A stretch of DNA of 16,327 nt. Source: SAR202 cluster bacterium. GTDB taxonomy: Bacteria > Chloroflexota > Dehalococcoidia > SAR202 > CAJWER01. The stretch covers positions 1-16,327 of the forward strand of contig JASLXL010000186.1 in the NCBI GenBank assembly GCA_030740335.1, given 5' to 3'. The notes under the pieces are model-generated. The model did not search any database. It had not been told where the DNA came from and saw nothing but the letters and a program-made list of their open reading frames with translations. The position numbers were made by a program, and so were the translations under genes. Positions 1 to 5,347 of the stretch are shown piece after piece; position 1 is the stretch's first letter; the number at the start of each line of letters is the position of its first letter.

Positions 1-370
1 ACTGGCTGCCAAAGTAATCCGAGGCGTCCGAAACCAGGTCAGGGTTCAGTACCGCAGCGGTGTTGACTGAGACCTTGTCTGCACCGGCCTCTAGCATGCG
101 GCGTACATCCGCCACTGAGCGTATCCCTCCCCCGACTGTCAGCGGGATGAATACTTCCTCGGACACCCGTTTGACCACGTCGATCATCGTCTCTCGTCCG
201 TCCGAACTGGCCGTAATGTCGAGAAACACTAGTTCGTCGGCACCCTCTCGATCGTAGAAAACCGCCAACTCACGAGGGTCTCCTGCGTCGCGGATGTTCT
301 TGAAGCTGACACCCTTGACGACCCGTCCACCGTCGACATCGAGACACGGGATTATGCGCTTGGTGAGCAT
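1..370 (-). CDS. hisF: Imidazole glycerol phosphate synthase, cyclase subunit HisF (partial; C-terminal part lies before base 1)
   Basis: HisF condenses the ammonia made by HisH with PRFAR to give imidazole glycerol phosphate and AICAR, the branch point of histidine and purine metabolism, in the cytoplasm. About 123 N-terminal residues of a usual ~250 are present. The translation begins [15 protein letters not shown], with the catalytic Asp of the first beta strand ([12 protein letters not shown]). It then shows the [15 protein letters not shown] strand and the phosphate-binding [23 protein letters not shown] loop, both typical of the HisA/HisF barrel. The second catalytic Asp (near residue 130) lies outside the window. 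The start ATG at 370-368 is preceded by AAGGA about 7 bases upstream, inside the end of the methyltransferase gene. Only 2 bases separate the two genes, so this is the last visible gene of the hisH-hisA-methyltransferase-hisF run. Assignment is secure. Confidence 0.96.
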   Translation of the reverse strand, partial: MLTKRIIPCLDVDGGRVVKGVSFKNIRDAGDPRELAVFYDREGADELVFLDITASSDGRETMIDVVKRVSEEVFIPLTVGGGIRSVADVRRMLEAGADKVSVNTAAVLNPDLVSDASDYFGSQ

Positions 371-372
371 GG

Positions 373-948
373 CTACGTCCTTGTGACCATGAGGTATTGG
401 TCAGCATTCAGTTCATGGCGTTCAAGTGTCTGAAATCCCAGATTTCGCAGCTTCTCTTGCATGGTTTCGGGATTTATGCGCCGCGGAATGGGCGGCCCGT
501 ATCCCATGTCGCGTTTGTGCCACTCGAGGACAGCAATCCAACCGTTGTCATTGAGGCAACGCTGTACTTCGCTGAGCAGAGCGTCCATGTTGTGGGTCTC
601 CTGAAGCACAAAGGCCAGTAGAGCGCCATCAAGCGCGTTGTCGTACAGCGGAAGGCGATTTTCTTTGGATAGGGCAACCGCGGTGTTTGTGAGGCCCTCC
701 GCATCCAAGGACCGTTGAACTGCGTCCAGCATCTTCTGCTGGATGTCTAGTGCGTGAACTCGGCCTTCTGTCAGGTATCTGGCCAACGGAAGTGTGAGGA
801 ACCCGGGCCCGCAGCCGATGTCGGCGACCACGTTTTGTGGAGTGATGGGCAGAGCGGTCAACAGTGCGCAGGTGTCGATGGCCTGTCGTCGTTCGGGCGA
901 CACCAGCACCTGCATATTGTCGGGATTGAATTTCCCCTGGATGCTCAT
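373..948 (-). CDS. Class I SAM-dependent methyltransferase embedded in the his cluster
   Basis: The product is a 191-residue soluble protein beginning [20 protein letters not shown]. Motif I of Rossmann-fold methyltransferases is clear ([16 protein letters not shown], about residues 41-56). It is followed by the acidic residue after strand 2 ([11 protein letters not shown]) that holds the SAM ribose. Later parts ([34 protein letters not shown]) fit motifs IV-VI of the UbiE/Methyltransf_11 type. The substrate cannot be read from the sequence. The ATG at 948-946 overlaps the hisA stop in an ATGA arrangement, and a longer upstream reading frame is simply hisA in another frame. There is no strong ribosome binding site, so translational coupling to hisA is likely. 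The stop lies 2 bases before hisF. This is not a standard histidine enzyme: either a lineage-specific passenger or something that uses a related metabolite. Fold is confident, function unknown. Confidence 0.88.
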   Translation of the reverse strand: MSIQGKFNPDNMQVLVSPERRQAIDTCALLTALPITPQNVVADIGCGPGFLTLPLARYLTEGRVHALDIQQKMLDAVQRSLDAEGLTNTAVALSKENRLPLYDNALDGALLAFVLQETHNMDALLSEVQRCLNDNGWIAVLEWHKRDMGYGPPIPRRINPETMQEKLRNLGFQTLERHELNADQYLMVTRT

Positions 949-1688
949 CGCCGTACCGGCTCTGTGCCTGGCCCGGAGAGCGCCGCAATAGTCTCCGGAA
1001 GGTCGATGTCGCCGGTGTAGACTGCTTTGCCAACGATGGCCGCCTCGACACCGATACGTTCCAACTCCAACAGATGCGCGAGGGATGAAACGCCGCCGGC
1101 GATGATCACTTCCAGGGGTGTGGACTCCACCAGTTCGGAGATGGCGCGAAAGTTGGGTCCGGTCAATGTGCCATCCACGGCTATGTCGGTGTAGATGAGT
1201 CGCATCACACCGGCCGCCTCCACGCCCTTCACGACATCCGAAGCCGCCATCCCACTCGTCTTGGTCCAGCCCTGCAGCATCACTACTCCGTCCTTTGCGT
1301 CGACACTGACCACTACTGCGCGGGCTCCAAGCTCTTCGCAGAGTGCACGGGCAAAGTTGGGCTCCGTGATGGCTGCGGTACCTGCAATTATGCGATCGAC
1401 GCCACTTGCAACGGCGGCCCTGGCGGTTGCGACATCGCGAATCCCTCCGCCAAGCTGCACCGGCACTGTGGCCTCGGACGCGATCGTAGAAGCTACATCG
1501 TGGTTGATCGCACGCCCCTCGCGTGCTCCGTCCAGATCGATTACGTGGAGTCGCGTGGCGCCCTGATCGACCCATTGAGAGGCCATCTCAGTGGGGTCGT
1601 CAGAGTAGACCGTCTCGCGGTCGTAGTCGCCCTGGAAGAGACGGACGCACTTGCCGCTCCTGATGTCTATTGCTGGTATCACTTCCAT
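945..1688 (-). CDS. hisA: Phosphoribosylformimino-5-aminoimidazole carboxamide ribotide isomerase HisA
   Basis: HisA carries out the Amadori isomerisation of ProFAR to PRFAR, the step before HisHF. The 247-residue protein has the usual length and a (beta/alpha)8 barrel pattern. Catalytic Asp8 lies in MEVIPAIDIRSGKCVRL and the second catalytic Asp130 in VVVSVDAKDG. Phosphate-binding loops are seen in VQLGGGIRDVATA (about 78-90) and AGGVSSLAHL (about 197-206). YTDIAVDGTLTGPN (166-179) is the HisA signature and separates it from HisF and from PriA-like merged enzymes. The start ATG is 6 bases after the hisH stop, and the end overlaps the methyltransferase start by 4 bases, so the cluster is probably one transcript. 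Nothing essential is missing. Confidence 0.97.
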   Translation of the reverse strand: MEVIPAIDIRSGKCVRLFQGDYDRETVYSDDPTEMASQWVDQGATRLHVIDLDGAREGRAINHDVASTIASEATVPVQLGGGIRDVATARAAVASGVDRIIAGTAAITEPNFARALCEELGARAVVVSVDAKDGVVMLQGWTKTSGMAASDVVKGVEAAGVMRLIYTDIAVDGTLTGPNFRAISELVESTPLEVIIAGGVSSLAHLLELERIGVEAAIVGKAVYTGDIDLPETIAALSGPGTEPVRR

Positions 1689-1694
1689 CGGCGC

Positions 1695-2318
1695 CTAGGC
1701 TTCCCCATCCAGCCGACCGGCGAAGTTTCGGTAGATCTGCAGGCCCACGTCACCGCTCTTTTCAGGATGGAACTGGACAGCGACCAGATTGTCGCGGATG
1801 ACCGCGCTGCAGAATTCGATTCCGTAGGATGTCGTGCCTGCCACCACGTCTGCGTCGATTGGGTCGGCGTAGTAGCTGTGGACAAAGTAGAAATTGGTGT
1901 TTTGAGGAACACCCTCGAACTCCGGGTACTCCTGTTGGAATGCAACCTGGTTCCATCCCATGTGAGGGACCTTTGCCCCCTGAGGTAGCCGTCTGACCCG
2001 GCCTGAAATGAGTCCGAGGCCTGGCTCGTCGCCCTCATCGGAGTCGTCCAGAAGTAGATGCAGCCCCAGGCAGACCCCAAGGAACGGCTTGCCACTGACT
2101 ATGAAATCCTTGATGGGTTGCACGAGGCCACGCTCTCGAAGGTGGCGCAGCGATGAGTCGTTGGCGCCCTGTCCGGGAAATACCATGCCGCTCGCGCCGC
2201 TTATCTTGAGTGGGTCGCTGGTAATCACGGCTGTGACGGACGCCTTTTCGAGCGCCTTCTGGACCGAGCGTAGATTGCCAGCCTGGTAGTCTATGATTGC
2301 CACGTAGTCCTTGTTCAT
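1695..2318 (-). CDS. hisH: Imidazole glycerol phosphate synthase, glutaminase subunit HisH
   Basis: HisH hydrolyses glutamine and channels ammonia to HisF. The 207-residue protein starts MNKDYVAIIDYQAGNLRSVQKAL, the usual HisH N-terminus. The class I glutamine amidotransferase triad is visible: nucleophile Cys83 in FLGVCLGLHLLL, and His184 and Glu186 in VQFHPEKSG. The oxyanion-strand motif reads PGQGA (48-52), where PGVGA is more common. The ATG at 2318-2316 was preferred because an in-frame extension to 2393 adds residues with no family resemblance. It is the first gene of the minus-strand his cluster. The 169-base gap upstream holds AT-rich DNA that could carry the promoter, but I could not define convincing -35 and -10 boxes there. 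Confidence 0.96.
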   Translation of the reverse strand: MNKDYVAIIDYQAGNLRSVQKALEKASVTAVITSDPLKISGASGMVFPGQGANDSSLRHLRERGLVQPIKDFIVSGKPFLGVCLGLHLLLDDSDEGDEPGLGLISGRVRRLPQGAKVPHMGWNQVAFQQEYPEFEGVPQNTNFYFVHSYYADPIDADVVAGTTSYGIEFCSAVIRDNLVAVQFHPEKSGDVGLQIYRNFAGRLDGEA

Positions 2319-2402
2319 AGCGCAACTATCGTAGCATAACGCCTTGCGGACACTGCAGAGGAGTCCGGTGTGGTTAGGGTTGAGCGGTTGCACTGCCAGT
2401 AA

Positions 2403-2428
2403 GACAAAAAATATAAATAGAAATTTCT
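2403..2428. other. AT-rich block between hisH and the adenosyltransferase gene
   Basis: This 26-base run is almost all A and T in otherwise GC-rich DNA. Read on the minus strand it gives T-rich sequence with TATATT. It could be the U-rich end of a terminator for the adenosyltransferase gene: a weak 6-bp stem, GGACAC at 2432-2437 with GTGTCC at 2461-2466, lies just before it on that strand. It could also be the -10 region of the his cluster promoter. The stem is short with a 23-base loop, so neither reading is firm. Confidence 0.3.
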
Positions 2429-2487
2429 GAGGGACACTCTCGGGCTCCTCGCATAGGGGCGTGTCCGTCTGTACACTCCCTTTCGAC

Positions 2488-3045
2488 CTATGCCTCGCCG
2501 GTGGTCAGTTCGATGGGCAAGGCTCGGTCTTCGAACCTGGCCAGTACGAATAGCAGGTCGGACAGACGGTTCAGGTACCTGAGCACCTCTGGGTTCGGCA
2601 TCTTGCCGTCCTCGTGCAGCGCCACTACCCTTCGTTCACCCGTTCGTAGCATGCTACGGGCTAGGTCCAGGGCCCCCGAGCCGGCAGAGGCGCCAGGCAC
2701 GATGAAGGCTTGGGGCAATTTCATCTGTGGGAGCATCTCGTCGATGTCCTCCTCGAGGGCGGTTACCATTTCGGCGGTTGTCTCTGAAAAGTGGGTCTGG
2801 AGCATCTCCCGGTTTGCGGGGTCGGTGGCAAGTTCGGCCCCAACGGTGAACATCTCACGCTGCACACGGAGAAGCACCTCTTTGACGTGCACATCCTCAC
2901 ACAACGCCCGAGCGAGCCCCATCGCCGATACAGCGGAGTCGGTAGAACCGTAGGCCTCTGTCCTGGGGTCAGACTTAGAGACCCCGTCTCCGAAGAGCAG
3001 TTTTGTTTGACCTTCGTCTCCTCGCTTCGTGTATATCTTTGGCAT
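2488..3045 (-). CDS. PduO-type ATP:cob(I)alamin adenosyltransferase
   Basis: The enzyme transfers the adenosyl group of ATP to cob(I)alamin, making coenzyme B12 in the cytoplasm. The 185-residue length and the motif order fit the PduO/MMAB family. MPKIYTKRGDEGQT is the N-terminal ATP loop. Asp36 and Arg130 correspond to the conserved intersubunit salt bridge. Phe114 in AFIVPGAS is the residue that displaces the lower cobalamin ligand. Arg134 (SMLRTGERR) and Asn159 (RYLNRLSDLLFVLAR) contact ATP. The usual VDELNS segment is changed to TDSAVS here, losing the Glu and Asn while keeping Asp. GAGGG lies 5 bases before the ATG. No other B12 gene is adjacent, which suggests salvage or a role with a B12-dependent mutase elsewhere. 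No B12 riboswitch motif was found upstream. Confidence 0.95.
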   Translation of the reverse strand: MPKIYTKRGDEGQTKLLFGDGVSKSDPRTEAYGSTDSAVSAMGLARALCEDVHVKEVLLRVQREMFTVGAELATDPANREMLQTHFSETTAEMVTALEEDIDEMLPQMKLPQAFIVPGASAGSGALDLARSMLRTGERRVVALHEDGKMPNPEVLRYLNRLSDLLFVLARFEDRALPIELTTGEA

Positions 3046-3130
3046 TGTGCCCTCTGTATGCAGGATGTTGGATAGGGTACACCCTGCGGAGCAATGAAAG
3101 CATTAGTCATTCAGAAGGATGCTCTCAGGC

Positions 3131-3172
3131 ACTAGTTGATAATAGAGATGCCCATTTGCACATTCAACTAGT
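3131..3172. repeat. 9-bp perfect inverted repeat bracketing the adenosyltransferase promoter
   Basis: ACTAGTTGA (3131-3139) and TCAACTAGT (3164-3172) are exact reverse complements 24 bases apart. They overlap the outer edges of the predicted -10 and -35 boxes. Such placement suits a repressor or a DNA-looping site. The related motif CTAGTTGATA recurs at the sulfurtransferase promoter. Confidence 0.5.
3139..3167 (-). promoter_or_regulatory. Predicted sigma-70 promoter of the adenosyltransferase gene
   Basis: On the minus strand TTGAAT (3167-3162) and TATTAT (3144-3139) are separated by 17 bases. They match the -35 consensus in 4 of 6 positions and the -10 consensus in 5 of 6. A start near 3132 would give a leader of about 87 bases to the ATG at 3045. 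Confidence 0.55.
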
Positions 3173-3180
3173 TGCCCGAA

Positions 3181-3209
3181 GAGCCCTTCGACAGGCTCAG
3201 GGTGAGCGG
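3181..3209. repeat. Single unit of a dispersed CCCTTCGACAGGCTCAGGG-type repeat
   Basis: The core CCCTTCGACAGGCTCAGGG begins at 3184 and is followed by TGAGCGG. GAGCC (3181-3185) and GGCTC (3194-3198) can pair around an 8-base loop, and CCCT can pair with AGGG in an alternative fold. From memory, I know this as a short palindromic repeat widely scattered between genes in several bacterial groups. Only one full copy lies in this window. The hairpin at 9850-9880 uses similar words (CCTGAGCGG and CCGCTCAGG). Confidence 0.55.
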
Positions 3210-3331
3210 ATCATGGTGGTGGTTCGTGGACAGGGTGATACTCTAAGGATATCTGCATGAACGGGATTGGGGTGGGTTTCTTACTCATGGTGGGCCGGTC
3301 GAACCACGGCTTTTGCTTGTGTTAGACATGT

Positions 3332-3361
3332 GAGGCCCCTCGCCGATCGGCGAGGGGCCTC
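3332..3361. terminator. 30-base perfect palindrome, likely transcription terminator of hsp20
   Basis: The 15-base arm GAGGCCCCTCGCCGA is followed directly by its exact reverse complement, giving a very stable stem of about 13 bp with a GATC loop. It lies 30 bases beyond the hsp20 stop codon on the minus strand. The U-tract is poor on both strands (GTTTAG follows on plus), so it may work as a strong hairpin or mRNA-stabilising end rather than a textbook intrinsic terminator. Confidence 0.6.
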
Positions 3362-3391
3362 GTTTAGAAACTTGCGTTTCTCCAGTGGTCG

Positions 3392-3823
3392 TTAGGCTAC
3401 CTTGATCTCTATCTGCCTGGCCTTCTTCTCTTCCTGTTTTGGAACTGTGATGGTCAGGATACCGTTGTCGTATGTGGACTCAGCCTTATCCGCGTCTACC
3501 GTGTCCGGTAGTCGGATGGATCGCTGGTAAGAGCCCGTCCGTCGCTCCCTCAGCAGATACTCCGTCTCTTCTCCCTGGGCCTCTGATGGGGATTCCGCGT
3601 TGATAGTGAGTACCTTGTTCTCGATTCCTGCCTTGATGTCCTCGGGATTGAACCCGGGGACGGTTGCCTTCACGACAATGTTATCGGCGTCCTGGGCTAC
3701 GTCTAGGGGCAGTCGCCAACTGGTGCTCTCACCGTTTCGCACGCCTTCGTCCCGCCACAGCCTGTTCAGTGCAAACTCGAACCGTCTCGTGTCCGTGAAT
3801 GGGGCCCATCGCTGCAAAACCAT
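3392..3823 (-). CDS. Small heat shock protein, Hsp20/alpha-crystallin family
   Basis: This is an ATP-independent holdase chaperone that binds unfolding proteins and forms cytoplasmic oligomers. The 143-residue length is typical. The N-terminal arm (about 1-38) is followed by an alpha-crystallin domain from WRLPLDVAQDADNIVVKATVPGF (about 41-60) to NGILTITVPK (about 119-128), the family's GVLTLxxPK hallmark. The C-terminal tail IEIKV fits the IxI/V anchoring motif used for oligomer assembly. GGAGGAGG (3837-3830) sits 6 bases before the ATG, a strong ribosome binding site. It is transcribed divergently from the J-protein/HspR-like operon, sharing a 173-base AT-rich control region. Co-regulation by the HspR-like protein is an inference from this layout. 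Confidence 0.96.
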   Translation of the reverse strand: MVLQRWAPFTDTRRFEFALNRLWRDEGVRNGESTSWRLPLDVAQDADNIVVKATVPGFNPEDIKAGIENKVLTINAESPSEAQGEETEYLLRERRTGSYQRSIRLPDTVDADKAESTYDNGILTITVPKQEEKKARQIEIKVA

Positions 3824-3864
3824 TTGATTCCTCCTCCGTACGTCTCATATACATCACGTTAATT

Positions 3865-3894
3865 ATTGTAGATACTATAAGTAGCATCTGTCAA
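3865..3894 (-). promoter_or_regulatory. Strong sigma-70 type promoter of hsp20
   Basis: On the minus strand a perfect TTGACA (3894-3889) is followed after 18 bases by TACAAT (3870-3865), 5 of 6 to the -10 consensus. The start would be near 3858, giving a leader of about 35 bases that contains the GGAGGAGG ribosome binding site. Confidence 0.75.
3871..3888. promoter_or_regulatory. 18-bp pseudo-palindrome filling the hsp20 promoter spacer (candidate operator)
   Basis: GATACTA-TAAG-TAGCATC has 7-base arms that are reverse complements at 6 of 7 positions. It occupies exactly the 18 bases between the -35 and -10 boxes, the place where many MerR-family regulators bind. A MerR-family (HspR-like) gene lies about 1 kb away. 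Confidence 0.45.
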
Positions 3895-3899
3895 GTATA

Positions 3900-3917
3900 T
3901 TATAGTTATTACTATAG
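3900..3917. promoter_or_regulatory. TATAGT-N4-ACTATA palindrome in the hsp20/J-protein divergent region
   Basis: TATAGT (3901-3906) and ACTATA (3911-3916) are perfect reverse complements around TATT. A third ACTATA half-site is at 3874-3879, within the hsp20 promoter spacer. The sites could be operators for the divergent pair, or TATAGT could act as a -10 box. This block is plus-strand AT-rich DNA where the J-protein promoter must lie, but no clear -35/-10 pair was found for it. Confidence 0.4.
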
Positions 3918-3996
3918 AAAAGAAGGTGGTGGCAGATAAGTTATGCTAAAATGACAATCAAATCGGATACCTCCCGGAAGGAAAACGTACGAGCGG

Positions 3997-4833
3997 ATGG
4001 CAGACTACTACAGGACACTGGGCGTCAAGAAGGGCGCCGACGAGAAGGAGATCCGGCAGGCGTTCAGGCGGCTTGCGCGCCAGCATCACCCTGATCTTAA
4101 CCCGGGCGACGAGAAGGCCGAGGGGAAGTTCAAGGAGATCAATGAGGCTTATGGAGTGCTCTCGGATGCCGAGTCCCGCAAGGCATTCGAGAGGTACGGA
4201 GAGAACTGGAAGCAGGCCGACCAGATCGAAGCGCAGCAGAGACGCTATGGCGGTGGAGGCGGAATCCACGATCCGTTCTCAAGCTTTGAAGACCTCCTGG
4301 GCGGATTTTCGCGGGGAGGCCATCGAAGGCCAGCGCCCCCTGCTCGTCTGGAGACGGGTATCGACGTGAGTTTGGAAGAGGCCCTGGAAGGTTCCAAGCG
4401 TACCGTTACCATCACAGTGGGTGGAAGCGAGCGTCGCATCGAAGTCAGTATTCCCCCGGGCGTGTATACCGGGTCTGTCGTGCGGGTAAAACCCGGTGGC
4501 CAGCAAGAGTTGTTGCTGAACGTGACCGTTATGCCTCATAACCGATTTACCCGCAAAGGGATGGACTTGATCATGGAAGCCGAGGTACCGGTGGAGGATG
4601 CGGTGCTTGGTGGTGAGGTAGAGGTACAGACGCTGCGGGGAAAACTGCGGATCACGGTGCCTCCGAATACCCGGGGAGGGAAGAGGATACGCCTGGCAGG
4701 GCAGGGTATGCCGAAGCTCGGTGCATATGAGACCCTTGGGGATATGTTTGTGGTGATTCGGCCCCAGATTCCGAAAGACCCGACCGACGAGGAACTGGAC
4801 CTGTTTCAACAGCTGAAAGCACTACGGTCCTAG
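3997..4833 (+). CDS. CbpA-like (class B) DnaJ co-chaperone without zinc finger
   Basis: J-proteins deliver substrates to DnaK and stimulate its ATPase. The 278-residue protein begins with a J domain (about 1-70) that holds the invariant HPD at 31-33 (RQHHPDLNPGDEKAEGKFKEINEAY). A short Gly-rich linker (RRYGGGGGIHDPF, about 82-94) follows. Then come two beta-rich C-terminal substrate-binding domains (about 118-270) with DVSLEEALEGSKRTV, the RxRVPPxxxxGKxIRLxGxGMP-like stretch of the family, and GDMFVVIRPQIP. The CxxCxGxG zinc repeats of true DnaJ are absent, so it is CbpA/DnaJ class B. GGAAGGA (3976-3982) is a slightly distant ribosome binding site. It heads an operon with the HspR-like gene 15 bases downstream, an order seen with other DnaJ/CbpA-regulator pairs. 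Confidence 0.94.
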   Translation: MADYYRTLGVKKGADEKEIRQAFRRLARQHHPDLNPGDEKAEGKFKEINEAYGVLSDAESRKAFERYGENWKQADQIEAQQRRYGGGGGIHDPFSSFEDLLGGFSRGGHRRPAPPARLETGIDVSLEEALEGSKRTVTITVGGSERRIEVSIPPGVYTGSVVRVKPGGQQELLLNVTVMPHNRFTRKGMDLIMEAEVPVEDAVLGGEVEVQTLRGKLRITVPPNTRGGKRIRLAGQGMPKLGAYETLGDMFVVIRPQIPKDPTDEELDLFQQLKALRS

Positions 4834-4834
4834 C

Positions 4835-4842
4835 GGAGGTGA
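4835..4842 (+). promoter_or_regulatory. Ribosome binding site that decides the HspR-like start
   Basis: GGAGGTGA stands 6 bases before the ATG at 4849. It leaves only 3 bases before the in-frame GTG at 4846 and 12 before the ATG at 4855, so 4849 is the best start. Confidence 0.7.
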
Positions 4843-4848
4843 CATGTG

Positions 4849-5190
4849 ATGTCGATGAATGAGGTGCTTGGATTCGAGGAGCCCTGTTTCGTCATCAGTG
4901 TGGCCGCGCGCATTGTGGGGGTGCAGACCCAGACGCTTAGGTACTACGAGAGCCTGGGGCTGGTGCAGCCGGCGCGGACCAACGGTGGCCAGCGGGTGTA
5001 TTCGCGGCGGGACGTCGAGCGAGTGCGGCGAATGCGCAGCTTGATTGATGACCTAGGGGTTAACCTTGCGGGGGTCGAGGTAGTGATCAACCTGTTGGAC
5101 CGTCTGCAGGAATCGGACTCAGAGAAGAGGCGGCTGGAGATCGAAAACGAGCGCCTCCGGGGCCTGCTGGAGGCGCTTCAGGGTGTCTAG
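4849..5190 (+). CDS. hspR: HspR-like MerR-family transcriptional repressor
   Basis: HspR proteins repress chaperone operons and are released in heat shock, often with DnaK as co-repressor. The 113-residue protein has an N-terminal winged-helix MerR domain: FVISVAARIVGVQTQTLRYY (about 14-33), then ESLGLVQPARTNGGQRVYSRRDVERVRRMRSL. DDLGVNLAGVEVVINLLDR (about 67-85) is the diagnostic HspR segment. It ends in a charged coiled-coil-like helix (about 86-110) rich in Glu, Lys and Arg. It has no metal- or ligand-sensing cysteines beyond Cys13. It lies 15 bases after the J-protein stop, so the two are probably cotranscribed and it may regulate its own operon and hsp20. A CbpM-like direct modulator of the J protein is an alternative, but the HspR signature favours DNA binding. 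Confidence 0.88.
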   Translation: MSMNEVLGFEEPCFVISVAARIVGVQTQTLRYYESLGLVQPARTNGGQRVYSRRDVERVRRMRSLIDDLGVNLAGVEVVINLLDRLQESDSEKRRLEIENERLRGLLEALQGV

Positions 5191-5266
5191 GGGTCTCATC
5201 GCAGAGCGGGCGAAGTTTGCACAGCATCCAATGAGATTAGTGTTTTGACCATGCCGACTCGTTGCA

Positions 5267-5276
5267 CTCTGCGGTA
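5267..5276 (+). repeat. Copy of the intergenic decamer CTCTGCGGTA
   Basis: CTCTGCGGTA lies upstream of the PH-domain gene. The same word occurs at 13705-13714, and its reverse complement at 13601-13610, both in the gap before coaBC. All three copies are intergenic. Confidence 0.4.
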
Positions 5277-5347
5277 AATGTCCCATTCTTCCTGTATACT
5301 ATCGTATTGAATTCGCCTTGACTACAGCTAGGAGTTTAGCTAGCCAA

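Larger units (their letters stand above)
3046..3391. other. 346-base intergenic region between the adenosyltransferase and hsp20 genes
   Basis: I see no credible gene here. The region holds the adenosyltransferase promoter and its inverted repeat (3131-3172), one dispersed repeat unit (3181-3209), unassigned sequence at 3210-3331 and the palindromic terminator (3332-3361). The short frames that cross it have no recognisable protein features. Confidence 0.6.

Noticed and set aside
373..1575. A 400-residue minus-strand reading frame covering the methyltransferase and much of hisA
   Set aside because: Its first two-thirds is low-complexity Arg-rich sequence in a second frame of hisA. Only the C-terminal 191 residues from 948 look like a protein.
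3219..3307. 8-bp inverted repeat GTGGTTCG/CGAACCAC spaced 73 bases apart
   Set aside because: Short, distant and not tied to a promoter or gene end, so it can arise by chance.
3838..3996. CIRCE or canonical HAIR operator in the heat-shock promoter region
   Set aside because: Neither TTAGCACTC-N9-GAGTGCTAA nor CTTGAGT-N7-ACTCAAG is present.
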